From Paraburkholderia piptadeniae (GTDB lineage: Bacteria; Pseudomonadota; Gammaproteobacteria; Burkholderiales; Burkholderiaceae): a DNA stretch of 64,000 nt. The notes beneath the pieces are model-generated. The model had not been told where the DNA came from. It saw only the letters and a list, made by a program, of their open reading frames with translations, and ran no database searches. Of this stretch, positions 35,218 to 44,311 are shown piece after piece (position 1 is the first letter of the stretch; every line of letters begins with the position of its first letter). The translations under genes were made by a program, and so were the position numbers. Location: positions 1 through 64,000 of the forward strand of contig NZ_CYGY02000065.1 of assembly GCF_900007165.1 (NCBI RefSeq), read 5' to 3'.

Positions 35218-35232
35218 CTAGTATAATGGTAG
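35218..35232. promoter_or_regulatory. Operator-like palindrome before the Bug gene
   Basis: ctagtataatggtag has CTA/TAG ends around an AT-rich centre that contains a perfect TATAAT. It resembles the palindromes at 30029 and 41111 and may be bound by the same regulator. No good -35 is visible. Confidence 0.35.
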
Positions 35233-35294
35233 TCTTTTTTGCATACAACATTGTGATAATCGCATCTGTAACCCCAACATAAAGGAGACGTTAC

Positions 35295-36269
35295 TTGAAC
35301 ACGAATCGAAAAATCTTCGTCGGAGCGGCACTCGCTTTCGCCGCAGTCGCCGGTATCACGATGTCGAGTCGTGGCTTCGCGGCACCGACGGTACCCGCCA
35401 AAGCCTCGGTCGCCAAAGCACCGGCGAAGTCGGCGCCGGTCAAGCTGATCGCTGCCGGACCGAACGAGAATTCGGACATGGTTGCCCGTGCACTGGCGCC
35501 GGCATTGAGCAAGGCGCTGGGCACCGATGTTGTTGTCGAAAATCTGGCGGATGCAGCTGCGGTGTCGGCAGCAAAAGCAGCACCCGCAGACGGGCTGACC
35601 CTTCTCGTCGGCGATACCGAACAAGTGGACGCCGCACGTCAGGATTTGACGCCCGTGGCACAGGTCACCGGTCACGCGGGCCTAGTTTTGGTTGTGGGCA
35701 ACGGCGCAGGTTTGGGCGGTACCGACATCAAGGACTACGCCGATATGATCAGCCGTCTGAAGGACAATCCGAACTGCTACATGTTCGGATCTACAGGCAC
35801 TACGTCGCGTGAATATCTGGCGATGGTGGCGTTCCAGAAGCGTGCGGGTGTCAAAATGATTCATACCGCCTACAAGAGCGACGCTGAACAGATTCCGGCG
35901 CTCTTGACCGGCAAGGTGCAAATAATAGAGATTCCGTACGAAATGGCGGTGCCGCAGATCAAGGCCGGCAAGATGCGTGTGCTCGCGGTCTTGGGTTCGC
36001 GCCGTATTCCCGAGATTCAGAATGTTCCGGCACTCGGCGAAATGTTCCCAGGCTTTGATTTCGCGTCGCATACGGGTGTGTTGGCACCGAAGGATCTCCC
36101 TGCGCCGATCCGCGATAAGATCGCGAATGCTGTGAAGACCGCAGTGCAGGACCCGAACGTCCAGAAGGCGCTGAACGTCAACGGTCACCAGGCTGCTTAT
36201 CTCGCATCCGCTGACTATGCGAAGGTTATCGCCACTGATCACGACAAGCTGAGTCAGCCCGCGAAGTAA
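35295..36269 (+). CDS. Bug-family (tripartite tricarboxylate) solute-binding protein
   Basis: A 324-residue periplasmic binding protein of the Bug/TctC type. The start is TTG with aaaggagac five bases before it. A signal peptide (KIFVGAALAFAAVAGITMSSRGFAA) is followed by an Ala/Lys/Pro-rich linker and the two-lobe fold with FGSTGTTSREYLA near residue 173 and VPALGEMFPGFDFASHTGVLAP. Tripartite membrane subunits (TctA/TctB) are not present nearby, as is common for Bug proteins. It ends at a terminator. It probably captures a carboxylated substrate for the aromatic locus. Confidence 0.9.
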   Translation: MNTNRKIFVGAALAFAAVAGITMSSRGFAAPTVPAKASVAKAPAKSAPVKLIAAGPNENSDMVARALAPALSKALGTDVVVENLADAAAVSAAKAAPADGLTLLVGDTEQVDAARQDLTPVAQVTGHAGLVLVVGNGAGLGGTDIKDYADMISRLKDNPNCYMFGSTGTTSREYLAMVAFQKRAGVKMIHTAYKSDAEQIPALLTGKVQIIEIPYEMAVPQIKAGKMRVLAVLGSRRIPEIQNVPALGEMFPGFDFASHTGVLAPKDLPAPIRDKIANAVKTAVQDPNVQKALNVNGHQAAYLASADYAKVIATDHDKLSQPAK

Positions 36270-36299
36270 CGTTGTTCGTTGCGTCGGTAACGACAGGGG

Positions 36300-36330
36300 C
36301 TCGATGTTCTGAAAAGGCATCGAGTTTTTT
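36300..36330 (+). terminator. Terminator of the Bug gene
   Basis: Stem ctcgatg/catcgag with an 11-base loop and six T residues, 30 bases after the stop codon. Outer cgacagg/cctgtcg arms could extend the hairpin. Confidence 0.85.
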
Positions 36331-36359
36331 CTCCTGTCGCCCATCCATCTCTTGTCAAC

Positions 36360-36971
36360 TGGAGGTCGCTTTCACGATCGCCGAAACACAAACAGTTGCC
36401 TCTGCATCTCGTCTTTTCGAATGCTGTCGGAATTCCCCGCCCGGTCTCTTTCTCACGCTGCTGCGCTAAGGGGTTATCGACGCCATCGTGGTAACCCAGC
36501 CTACAGAGCGTCTAGCGATAGCTAGAAGTGCGAGCCGCTCTATTCAATACGCTCAGCGCGTTCTAGCTCGAGGGCACCGCGCTCTTGGCCAGAAGCCTTT
36601 AATCGACGTGGAGGACTTGCGCGATTTCGACTGGATACTTCCACCGTCAAATCTACCGCCGCGACAATTATTGGATAACGCGCGTTTCACCAGGCATGCG
36701 TGGCACCGCCGCGACGGTTGAAACCGTCCTCGCGACCGATGTCGTGACCGCGATCATGCGAGAGGTGTTCCATCTTGAGCTAAAGATGAACAACAAAAGG
36801 ACGTTGAATGTACCTCTTAGACTTCCGATCCGTTCGATCGCGTTGACCACGCGAGGGCGTGAACTTCACTTCCGCGTGGATTTTCCTGCGCTTCAGCTCG
36901 CGGCGTCTCCTGCACTTCGATTGCTTGATCGGCCACCCGCCGGTCGTAAAATTCCGCGTCAAAACCACTGA
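36360..36971 (+). pseudogene. LysR-family regulator remnant
   Basis: Parts of a LysR protein are readable in different frames. A short N-terminal hint (LEVAFTIAETQTVASASRLF) is followed by a large gap; then come ALGQKPLIDVEDLRDFDWILPPSNLPPRQLLDN and, after a frameshift, GTAATVETVLATDVVTAIM and a VPLRLPIRSIALTTRG end from the effector domain. Most of the DNA-binding domain is missing. It was perhaps the activator of the nearby transport or catabolic genes. It cannot be functional. Confidence 0.75.
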
Positions 36972-37053
36972 AGTGATCTGCTAGGTCTTGACCGTAGTCA
37001 CTTGAGCCAAGATGTGTATTTTCCTGTGATCTAAAGGAATAACTCATATCGTT

Positions 37054-37130
37054 TTATCGCAATCTAGCGCCCTTTTCGTTAGACGGTCGAGCGAATGCCA
37101 CAATCGACAGACAAGTCAGCGCACCTGAGA
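37054..37130 (-). pseudogene. C-terminal scrap of an MFS transporter
   Basis: Reading leftwards, ISGALTCLSIVAFARPSNEKGARLR followed by a stop mirrors the end of the MFS protein encoded at 37380 (VGALTLLSVVAFAGLPKEEGRELR). It is thus the tail of a duplicated, mostly deleted copy. The rest of 36972-37379 shows no gene. Confidence 0.7.
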
Positions 37131-37379
37131 TTGTTCTGACGAAGCGTTTTTCGTTCTCGTGTAGCGTCCAACTATCAGGAGATTTGCGCGCAGCGCAATG
37201 ATCCGCTGATACCCTACTGACAGGCATCAATTTATTCGCGTGCCGTACACAGCCAGATATTCTCACCGGTACTCACTCACGCCCAATTGCAGCCCTCGAA
37301 ATAATTAGCGAGATATTGCCTGTAATCGTTGCCCTCGGCTGTTCGACTTCACTCGCTATCACGTTACACCTCCTTTTAT

Positions 37380-38822
37380 CTATCGCAGTTCGCGGCCTTC
37401 CTCCTTGGGAAGACCGGCGAATGCCACGACCGAAAGCAGCGTCAGGGCCCCGACGGCGAAAAATGTTATCGGGAAGTCATCGATTACCAGATGATCTGCG
37501 CCGTGCCCATGAACGTGCGCGGTGACCGTCAGGCATGATGCGCAGACTGCGACACCGAAACTCATCGACGTCTGTTGCATCATTGTCGAAAGTACCGTGG
37601 CCTTACTCATCATAGTCTTAGGAATGCCAGAATAGCCAACCGTATTCATAGTTATCATCCCCAGAGAATTAACGATACCCGAGACGAAAAGCACGAAGCA
37701 CATACAACCAATCGACGTCGTCGGTCTGAACAATCCATAGCAAGCGAATGTCGCACCCGTCATCGCGGCACCGAAGATCATGATCGGCTTAAATCCGAAC
37801 TTCTTTATTGCGCGATCCATGATCGGGCGGACACCGAATGCGCCGACAGAGAGCCAAGCGCTCATCAAGCCAGATTGAACGGGCGTCAATCCCAAACCGA
37901 CTTGCAAGAGCAGCGGAACAAAGATTGGAGCCGAGCCGACCGCTAATCTCAGCGGCATGCCGCCAATCGTCGTGATGCTAAATGCTTTATATCCAAGAAT
38001 CTTGAGAGGGATAATAACGTCGAGACGTCCACGACTATAAAGCGCGTATGCGATTGTTGCCAGAACCCCAATAGCCGTGATTCCGATCGTTATGCTTACA
38101 GGGACGAAATTGCGGCCGACGGTTTCCAGACCGCACACGATGCCGGAGAGCCCTATCGCCATGAGAATAAATCCCGTCATGTCGAACCGCTCAGATTTCT
38201 CCGAGCGCGAATCCGGCACAAACTTCAACGACAGGAGGATGCCCAGCACACCGAATGGAATGTTGAGCAGGAAGATCCATCGCCAGGAGCCCACCGTGAC
38301 GATCATTCCTCCGAGAAGCGGCCCGATGACACGCCCAACGGTGCCCGGGACAGTAAACCATACCATCGCGGCCACCAGCTGCGCTGCCGGAATGCTTCGC
38401 AGCAGAATCAGGCGCCCTACCGGCACCATCATGGCGCCGCCGAGACCTTGCAAGACCCGGAATAGAACGATCTGAGTGATCGAGGTGGCTGCGCCGCATA
38501 GTGCGGATGCCAGCGAGAAGATTGCGACTGCTGAACAGAAGACGCGCCGCGTTCCGAACCTATCGGTGAGCCACCCGCTTGCCGGGAGAAATAGTGCGAG
38601 GCTCAACAGATACGCGGTAATAGCGAAGTTGAGATGAAGTATCTCAACATTCAGGGAAGTGGCAATCGACTGGAGAGCCGTGCCCAATATCGAGGTATCG
38701 AGACTCTGCAAAAACATCGGCACCGCAACGATCATCGGAATCAGTCGTGTACGCCTGGATACAGATCGAGACTCCGGGGTGGAGTCTCGCACTTCCCCAA
38801 CAGTTATATTTTTCTCAATCAC
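37380..38822 (-). CDS. DHA2-type MFS transporter
   Basis: A 480-residue multi-helix transporter with the drug:proton antiporter motifs: LDTSILGTALQSIA in helix 1, GWLTDRFGTRRVF (motif A) near residue 83 and VIGPLLGGMIVTVGSWRWIFLLNIP (motif C region). About 14 hydrophobic segments can be counted. It follows the TRAP-type gene by eight bases in the same direction. Its last residues are duplicated as a scrap 250 bases downstream. Substrate is unknown; export of a toxic aromatic is possible. Confidence 0.88.
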   Translation of the reverse strand: MIEKNITVGEVRDSTPESRSVSRRTRLIPMIVAVPMFLQSLDTSILGTALQSIATSLNVEILHLNFAITAYLLSLALFLPASGWLTDRFGTRRVFCSAVAIFSLASALCGAATSITQIVLFRVLQGLGGAMMVPVGRLILLRSIPAAQLVAAMVWFTVPGTVGRVIGPLLGGMIVTVGSWRWIFLLNIPFGVLGILLSLKFVPDSRSEKSERFDMTGFILMAIGLSGIVCGLETVGRNFVPVSITIGITAIGVLATIAYALYSRGRLDVIIPLKILGYKAFSITTIGGMPLRLAVGSAPIFVPLLLQVGLGLTPVQSGLMSAWLSVGAFGVRPIMDRAIKKFGFKPIMIFGAAMTGATFACYGLFRPTTSIGCMCFVLFVSGIVNSLGMITMNTVGYSGIPKTMMSKATVLSTMMQQTSMSFGVAVCASCLTVTAHVHGHGADHLVIDDFPITFFAVGALTLLSVVAFAGLPKEEGRELR

Positions 38823-38830
38823 CGGATTGT

Positions 38831-39892
38831 CTAGCGTTTCGCGATTTGACGTCGATAGATATCGACAATCTTGGGATCGTAGTTGCGGAAGAATTGCTGT
38901 CTGACGGGATCTGTTAGGGTGTTCAGTTTTGCAATCTCATCGGTCGTGACGTTATAAACCGTCATTCCGTGACGTTCAAGTTCAGCACGATCGGTTTTCG
39001 CCTGTTCTCGAATCAGGTTGCGCTGAAAGCGCCCTGCTTCTACCGCAGCGTGTTGCAAAACATTTCGATCCCGAACCGTCAACTTCCGCAAGACTGCCGA
39101 ATTGGCAACGATTGCAATTGCGCTGTATGAGTGATTCGTGACCGAGACGGCCGATTGAACATCATAAAAGTGGCCGGCCAAGATCTGTGAATAGAAGTTA
39201 TCTTCTGCAACGATACGTCCACTCTTGAGTGCTCCGTACAGTTCCGGATACGGAAGTCCCACGACGTCAGCGCCCAAGACCTTAAACGTCTCAACGAACG
39301 CGGGTTCCGGGATCACACGAACCGGCCGGTTCGCCAGATCGAGCGCATGCCGGAACGGCTCGCCCGACGTCGTGATCTGCCTGAAGCCGTTCTCCCACCA
39401 CGCGAGACCCGTCAGGCCGTGACCCTGGAGACGCGACAACAGAATTTGCCCAAACGGGCCATCGAGCAGCGCCTGCGCCTGACGTTCGCTGTGGACAACG
39501 AACGGCAGATCCATGATTTCGAATTCGGGCACGAGATGACGCAGTGCCGGCGTCACCAGCAACATCAAATCCGGGGCGCCCGGGCCACCTGCCTGCAATG
39601 TCTTGATCTGATCATTTGGCGAACCCGGAACTGTATCCGCGCTTACGCTCACCACCAGACGACGGTGCGACTCCCGGTTCACGATATCTGCGAACTTGGC
39701 CATGCCGCGCATTGTCGGCTGGTCCGACGACATATGCGGTCGATACTCTGCGATCGTGAGAGTTTGAACAGGCCGCCCATGCACGACCATCGGCTGCACG
39801 ATCAACAGCATGCCAAATACCGCACTTATAATATCGCTACAAACTCCGCTCAATGACCAACCTGATTCAAGACGTAAAAATCTTTTCGTCAT
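38831..39892 (-). CDS. TRAP transporter solute-binding protein (DctP family)
   Basis: A 353-residue periplasmic binding protein of the DctP family. An N-terminal hydrophobic stretch (ISAVFGMLLIVQPMVVHG) is the signal or anchor. Conserved parts are GSPNDQIKTLQAGGPGAPDLMLL, LPFVV, GLAWWENGFRQIT with the solute-binding Arg region, and the RVIPEPAFVETFKVLGADVVGLPYPELYGALKSG segment. No DctQ or DctM membrane subunits are encoded in the window, so this copy is an orphan here and must use partners elsewhere, or act with the MFS gene that follows it. Confidence 0.88.
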   Translation of the reverse strand: MTKRFLRLESGWSLSGVCSDIISAVFGMLLIVQPMVVHGRPVQTLTIAEYRPHMSSDQPTMRGMAKFADIVNRESHRRLVVSVSADTVPGSPNDQIKTLQAGGPGAPDLMLLVTPALRHLVPEFEIMDLPFVVHSERQAQALLDGPFGQILLSRLQGHGLTGLAWWENGFRQITTSGEPFRHALDLANRPVRVIPEPAFVETFKVLGADVVGLPYPELYGALKSGRIVAEDNFYSQILAGHFYDVQSAVSVTNHSYSAIAIVANSAVLRKLTVRDRNVLQHAAVEAGRFQRNLIREQAKTDRAELERHGMTVYNVTTDEIAKLNTLTDPVRQQFFRNYDPKIVDIYRRQIAKR

Positions 39893-39929
39893 CTTTTCTG
39901 AAATAGCGCCAAATTCTTAAAAGAAAAAA

Positions 39930-39955
39930 AGCTACGTTACCGAAGCAACGTAGCT
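39930..39955 (-). terminator. Terminator of the 40-kb membrane pair
   Basis: A 9-bp stem (agctacgtt/aacgtagct) with an 8-base loop, with seven A residues on its left giving a U tract on the minus strand. It separates the DoxX-like gene from the TRAP gene, so these are different transcripts. Confidence 0.85.
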
Positions 39956-39979
39956 AAATCCCTCACTTCAAATCCGAAA

Positions 39980-40501
39980 TCAGATCGAATCAACAGCGTC
40001 CGACTTGAAAACTTTGGGAAACTTATTCCAGTCGCTGATGCGGCCGATCGTCGTTTTGAACGTCATCATCGGCAGGTAATACTTGATGTACCAAACCATC
40101 AGAATCAGGTTCATATACAGGCAACCGACGCCCATGTACGGCGTGAACATCTTGTCAAAGCGATGGTTCAACACGATCGCGTTGTACCAAACGACGAACG
40201 ACACCGGCAGAAGCATAAGCAGGCCGACCGGGACGAAGACACCGAGAATGAGCGAAAGGCCACCCAGAATTTCGCACGTCTTCACGATATGGAAAAAATG
40301 CGTGTGAACCATCGTGACCAGCAGTTCATTCGACGCGGGCAGCGTGCCGAACGGTTGCGGGAAGATCGGCGACATACCGAGAGCCGTACGCCAGTAACTG
40401 GTCCCGCTGACGACCATCCAGCCGCCGAGATATAGTCGGCAGAACGTCAGAATGACTTTGCCGATGAGTTGCGGCATCGTTTTGCGATCATCGTTGTGCA
40501 T
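39980..40501 (-). CDS. DoxX-like membrane protein (divergent copy)
   Basis: A 173-residue inner-membrane protein with four hydrophobic segments. It is a distant relative of the DoxX-like copies at 29323, 44949 and 45797: it has RLYLGGWMVVSG (their RLYF...SG), a P-rich first loop, VKTCEILGGLSLILG (their VKYxExxxG) and VGLLMLLPVSFVVWYNAIVLN, but not the PRxLFxG motif. Its partner is the SnoaL-like protein gene 23 bases upstream instead of a small two-helix protein. The function is unknown; a redox or cofactor role at the membrane is possible. Confidence 0.75.
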   Translation of the reverse strand: MHNDDRKTMPQLIGKVILTFCRLYLGGWMVVSGTSYWRTALGMSPIFPQPFGTLPASNELLVTMVHTHFFHIVKTCEILGGLSLILGVFVPVGLLMLLPVSFVVWYNAIVLNHRFDKMFTPYMGVGCLYMNLILMVWYIKYYLPMMTFKTTIGRISDWNKFPKVFKSDAVDSI

Positions 40502-40524
40502 AGTGTGCTTTGATCCTTTTCTGT

Positions 40525-41028
40525 TTAGTTCGCAGCCTGCACAGGCGCAGCCTTCTGTTGCGTAATGCGATCATGACGGATGATCCAGCCAGACCCGCTG
40601 ATTTCGTAGACATCGACGACGTCTTGCGCCGACTGGCCACGCGTGGCGCCGATCATCTGGTAGACCGCGACGTCCATGCCTTGGACGATGATCTTCTTCA
40701 CCTCGTGGGGAATGGGTTCGCCATCCTGATGATCGATCGTGTTTGGCGCGTTATCAACAGCCTTTTCCGAAAAATAAGTCTTGTACGCCTCGACGCCCTT
40801 ACCGTCTGTATAGGCCAGGTCCATGAACTCCTGAACGATGTCATGCGGCAGTTTGCCGGTGCCTGCATGCCAGTGCCAACGCGGATCCGAATGCAGACCA
40901 TAAGCGATCTGTGCGATGAACAGGAAGCCGACGATTGCTGTGACCACGCGTCCAGTCATGCTGTCCATCCACGCGTTCATACGCGTGGCGATACCCACCG
41001 AGGAGAGAACCCCTTGGTTATTCGACAT
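40525..41028 (-). CDS. Membrane-anchored SnoaL/NTF2-like protein
   Basis: A 167-residue protein with an N-terminal membrane helix (residues about 28-46, VVTAIVGFLFIAQIAYGL) and an extracytoplasmic cone-shaped NTF2/SnoaL-like domain (HDIVQEFMDLAYTDGKGVEAYKTYF, then DVVDVYEISGSGWIIRHDRI). Such domains bind or transform small hydrophobic molecules, or act in ring-hydroxylating enzyme subunits. The start is firm: aaggaggcagg precedes the ATG. It is first in a two-gene operon with the DoxX-like gene. Its promoter and first codons are copied near 29.9 kb. Confidence 0.75.
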   Translation of the reverse strand: MSNNQGVLSSVGIATRMNAWMDSMTGRVVTAIVGFLFIAQIAYGLHSDPRWHWHAGTGKLPHDIVQEFMDLAYTDGKGVEAYKTYFSEKAVDNAPNTIDHQDGEPIPHEVKKIIVQGMDVAVYQMIGATRGQSAQDVVDVYEISGSGWIIRHDRITQQKAAPVQAAN

Positions 41029-41165
41029 CCTGCCTCCTTGAAAGCATTGTGAAGAGTGAAACGCTTCGGCTCGCGATGGTTCGGATCAGCGTCGTTTGTA
41101 TTTAATTTAGCCTACCGAATCGTATAGGCCAAAGGATTGTATGTAAACGTCGGGGTTTCCCTATT
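41029..41165 (-). promoter_or_regulatory. Promoter of the 40-kb membrane pair
   Basis: Upstream of the SnoaL-like gene; about 120 bases are shared with 29954-30075. The palindrome cctaccgaatcgtatagg (41111-41128) lies just upstream of ctaaattaaat, a likely -10 region, so a repressor bound there would block transcription. Conservation of this palindrome position between copies supports a regulatory role. Confidence 0.6.
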
Positions 41166-41588
41166 TCCGTTGTTGGCGGATAGGTGCTATTTGATGTATG
41201 CAACATTTCCTTCCCGTGGGATGTAATCCGCGGAAAGTGAAGGCGCCTGGCGGGCGGCAAGGGTTTTTTTGCGCTGACGGAACCGCCAGCAGTAAGTCGT
41301 TCAGAGACGAGGAACCCGTACGCCGCGATACTTAACGCGGCGTGTTGACGGAAGCCTTGCCATCCTCGGCCGTCCGTGATGCCCGAGTCCCAGTTCCTGC
41401 TTCAAATCCTGGAGTCGCGCTTGATACGACAGCGCATGCGCGCCCGGGTGACCGGTTCTTCCGGTGCAACGTCACCCGGAAGGGTCGACAGGAAGAAGTA
41501 CTTCAATGGGTCAGTGAACACGATCCACCACCGGCATTGGCCCTTGCAGCGCCTGATGCCAGATGACTGGGGTGTTGCGGTTACGTTA
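41166..41588. other. Unassigned stretch before the DUF4148 gene
   Basis: About 420 bases with no recognisable gene, terminator or repeat. Open frames exist on both strands but lack family patterns or ribosome sites. Confidence 0.4.
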
Positions 41589-41852
41589 CTACTGGGGCAT
41601 CTGACCAGCAGGAGTGCCGGCCGCCGCACGCCGTTGCGCCACGATTGCGCCTGCGCGTATCGCGCTATCGGGGTAGTCGAACCAGTCGTCGGACTGATCG
41701 TAGCCCGCCTGCCGCCATTCGATCAGGTCGGCGCGCACCTTGGCCCGCGTCAGCGGCACCGTCGAATCGTACGGTTGGGCCGGCGCCGCAACCGACGCGA
41801 AGCAGCACGCGGCGGCAAGGACGCCGAGCGCTATACGCGGTAGGGAGTTCAT
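41589..41852 (-). CDS. DUF4148 exported protein
   Basis: An 87-residue small secreted protein of the DUF4148 family, which is abundant in Burkholderia and relatives. It has a signal peptide (MNSLPRIALGVLAAACCFASVAAPA) and the family pattern LTRAKVRADLIEWRQAGYD. It also has a typical proline-rich, polar end. The function of the family is not known; many are stress- or surface-associated. It is a single gene with host-like codon use between island remnants. Confidence 0.85.
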   Translation of the reverse strand: MNSLPRIALGVLAAACCFASVAAPAQPYDSTVPLTRAKVRADLIEWRQAGYDQSDDWFDYPDSAIRAGAIVAQRRAAAGTPAGQMPQ

Positions 41853-42239
41853 GGCAAGGCCTTTCTTATCGGGGTTATCATTAAAAGTATAGGCGCTGTC
41901 TTGATAAACGAAAGGCAGATCGAAACATATTCACTTCTCGAGTAGTGCACAGGCGAGGGGCGAGAAATATGGTTCCGGCAAGCATCGCGCCGACGAGGCG
42001 CTCTACGTCCCGCGCTCCCGAAGCAATCTTCGAAAGGCCACCGACTAACGGATCACTGATCGCGTATCGTTCGCGGCTGTCCTGTGTCCACGCAGGAATT
42101 TCGACAACACGGCCACTGCCAGAGCGAAGCGTCGAGGCGCGCCGCAATTGTCGAAAGAATGCGCGCCGGAAGCTTCTGGCTGCCGTCCGTCGCAAAGGAC
42201 CGTGAAGGGCGCGACGCCCGCGTCGCGTCGCGTCTTCAA
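41853..42239. other. Unassigned stretch
   Basis: About 390 bases without an identifiable gene. On the minus strand a RYAISDPLVGGLSKIASG segment looks like the end of a winged-helix (ArsR-type) regulator, but nothing upstream supports a full gene, so I do not call one. Confidence 0.35.
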
Positions 42240-42734
42240 TGCGGCGCACCGGATACCGGGAAGCGTCGCTTCTTCAGGAAGCGTGAATCGTCTGAATCAA
42301 CGTCAGCAACTGCGCGTCGGTCAGCTGCTGACGCTCGGGCAGTGCCGCCACGCGCTTCCGCGGGCGATATCCGTTGACGCTCGTGCAAAGGATTTCGCAC
42401 TGCGCCGACAGTGGATATTGCCGGCACTGCGTGTCCATTCAGGCGTGCTTCATAGGAAATCCTTCGCGAAGAACGTCGCTGCTCTTCTTGCGATTTCCGG
42501 GTCCATCTGCAAGCGTTTGTTCTCCGCTTGCAGACGCGAAAGTTTCATCTGCTCCGCCGCAATGACCTTGGCCACGGGCCATTCAACATGCCGGCTTCGG
42601 ACGCTTTGGGCCTGAACCAGTTGCGGAGCGTTTACGTCGACATGTCCAATTTGCAGGCCAGAGCGCTCACGCCCGACAGCAGGTGAATCGATCAACCAAT
42701 TGTGTTTTATCTTTTTTGAGGAATTGGTTTGCAC
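42240..42734 (-). mobile_element. IS3-family remnant (orfA end and orfB start)
   Basis: Leftwards, an orfA end is clear (AAEQMKLSRLQAENKRLQMDPEIARRAATFFAKDFL with its stop), followed by the start of an orfB in broken frames (PLSAQCEILCTSVNGY, then QQLTDAQLLTLIQTIHAS). The catalytic DDE core is missing, as is the N-terminal helix-turn-helix of orfA in part. The element is dead. It marks a second rearrangement point within the island. Confidence 0.8.
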
Positions 42735-43157
42735 TTAGGTACTGCCGTTTGCCGAAGTTATAAGGTCGATCTTCTCGGTGACATCCGCGACTTTGGCAAC
42801 AGCGGCGCTCGGCTTTACAACACGAACAAAGCGGGAGTTACGCCGATGCCAGCGACGTCGTTGGCTTGTTTGTTGGTGCGCCCCCGAAAAGTCGCGCGTG
42901 ACTCTTACCCATTACGAGAACTGTTGCTATCTATATCTGCAATCCTGCCATCGCTTTTTCCTTTGCATTCCCAAGCAATTCCCCCGAATCAAAACAGCGG
43001 ACCTCAGATGTCATCTAGGGAATACCCTCAAACACAACACTTTATAAATTTACTCACTTGCCTTATACAACATAGTATATTATTTTGCATTCGTACGGTT
43101 GTGCATCGCTTCCCCCGTGTGCAACGTCGCCCACTCTACGAAATTAACATCCACATG
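42735..43157. other. Upstream region of the intact porin
   Basis: No gene is evident. The last 120 bases are AT-rich (tatacaacatagtatattattttgc near 43063-43087) and likely hold the porin promoter. The earlier part may be leftover IS sequence. Confidence 0.45.
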
Positions 43158-43172
43158 TAGGAGACACTGGAA

Positions 43173-44261
43173 TTGCGTAAACTGCTCGTTAGCTGCGCCG
43201 TTGCCGCAGCAATCGCGCCTGTGATGGTACAGGCACAGACCAGCGTGACGCTGTATGGCGTTGCCGATGCATTCGTCGGTTACTTCGGAAACTCCGAAGG
43301 CCAACACGTCGTCAGCATGAACAGCGGCGGTGCCGGTGGTTCGCGTTGGGGCATTCGCGCGAAGGAAGATCTGGGCGGCGGTCTGGCAGCGATCGCCGTG
43401 CTCGAAAGCGGCTTCAACATCAACAACGGCACGTCCGGCCAGAGTGGTCGTCTGTTCGGCCGTCGCGCCTACGTCGGCATCGACAGCCGCGAACTCGGCC
43501 AGATCATCGCAGGTCGCCTGCAAACGGCCGGCTACGAGTGGGGCGGTACCTTCGATCCGATGCTGCTGGCAGCCGCCTCGCCGCTTGGCTCGATTGGTGG
43601 CGAAGAACCGCGTCCATGGATTTTCAACATGCTGCAAGATCCGGCTCGCCAAGACAATACGATCCAGTACTCGTCGCCGACGTGGCATGGTCTGAACGGC
43701 ACGGCGGCGTATTCGTGGGGCAATAATCAAGGTCTGCAGAACGCAACGCACTACCAACTCGCGACGCTTACCTACGCCAACGGCCCGTTGCTCACGAGCT
43801 ACGGCTTCGGCCACAGCCTGCAACCGTCAGCGGCCATTGCACGCAACACGTACGAGCACGTCTTGGGTGTGAGATACGACCTCAGCTTCGTTGCGCTCTA
43901 CGGTACGTACCAGGTGCGTCTGAACGATCCGGGCCGTACCGATAAGGGCTGGCAAGCCGGTGTCACGATTCCGACCAGCCCGTTCGGCACCATTCGCGCT
44001 TCTTACGGCGGACTAAGCGACCAGAACATTACCTATATCGGCAAAAGCGGTCCGGAGACGGGCAACTGGGCGATTCGCTCGGCTGCTATCGGTTATACGT
44101 ACCAACTCTCGAAGGCGACGATGCTGTACGGCTTCTTCAAGAAGCTCTGGAACAGCGGAATCGCTCACCAAACGATCTACCCGCCTGGTGGCCTCCCTGC
44201 CCCGACCGGCAGTCACGCCAACGTAACCGCACTCGGCCTGGGTCTGGCAACGCGCTTCTAA
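43173..44261 (+). CDS. Outer-membrane porin
   Basis: A 362-residue Burkholderia-type trimeric beta-barrel porin. The start is TTG with taggagac upstream. A signal peptide (LLVSCAVAAAIAPVMVQA) is followed by QTSVTLYGVADAFVGY, then SRWGIRAKEDLGGGLAAIAVLESGF with the usual loop, and alternating strands to the terminal LGLATRF, whose last Phe is the assembly signal. It likely admits the aromatic substrate to the periplasm. A broken homologue lies at 33438. A strong terminator follows. Confidence 0.92.
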   Translation: MRKLLVSCAVAAAIAPVMVQAQTSVTLYGVADAFVGYFGNSEGQHVVSMNSGGAGGSRWGIRAKEDLGGGLAAIAVLESGFNINNGTSGQSGRLFGRRAYVGIDSRELGQIIAGRLQTAGYEWGGTFDPMLLAAASPLGSIGGEEPRPWIFNMLQDPARQDNTIQYSSPTWHGLNGTAAYSWGNNQGLQNATHYQLATLTYANGPLLTSYGFGHSLQPSAAIARNTYEHVLGVRYDLSFVALYGTYQVRLNDPGRTDKGWQAGVTIPTSPFGTIRASYGGLSDQNITYIGKSGPETGNWAIRSAAIGYTYQLSKATMLYGFFKKLWNSGIAHQTIYPPGGLPAPTGSHANVTALGLGLATRF

Positions 44262-44275
44262 GCCTCCCTACTGTG

Positions 44276-44308
44276 AAAAAAAAGCCCGCTTCGAGCGGGC
44301 TTTTTTTT
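44276..44308 (+). terminator. Terminator of porin gene
   Basis: Stem agcccgct/agcgggct with a short loop, bounded by eight A and eight T residues; it can serve both strands. It begins 15 bases after the porin stop. Confidence 0.9.
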
Positions 44309-44311
44309 CAT

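Noticed and set aside
41881..42249. A possible ArsR-like regulator fragment
   Set aside because: Only about 20 residues look suggestive; there is no upstream DNA-binding helix and no start.
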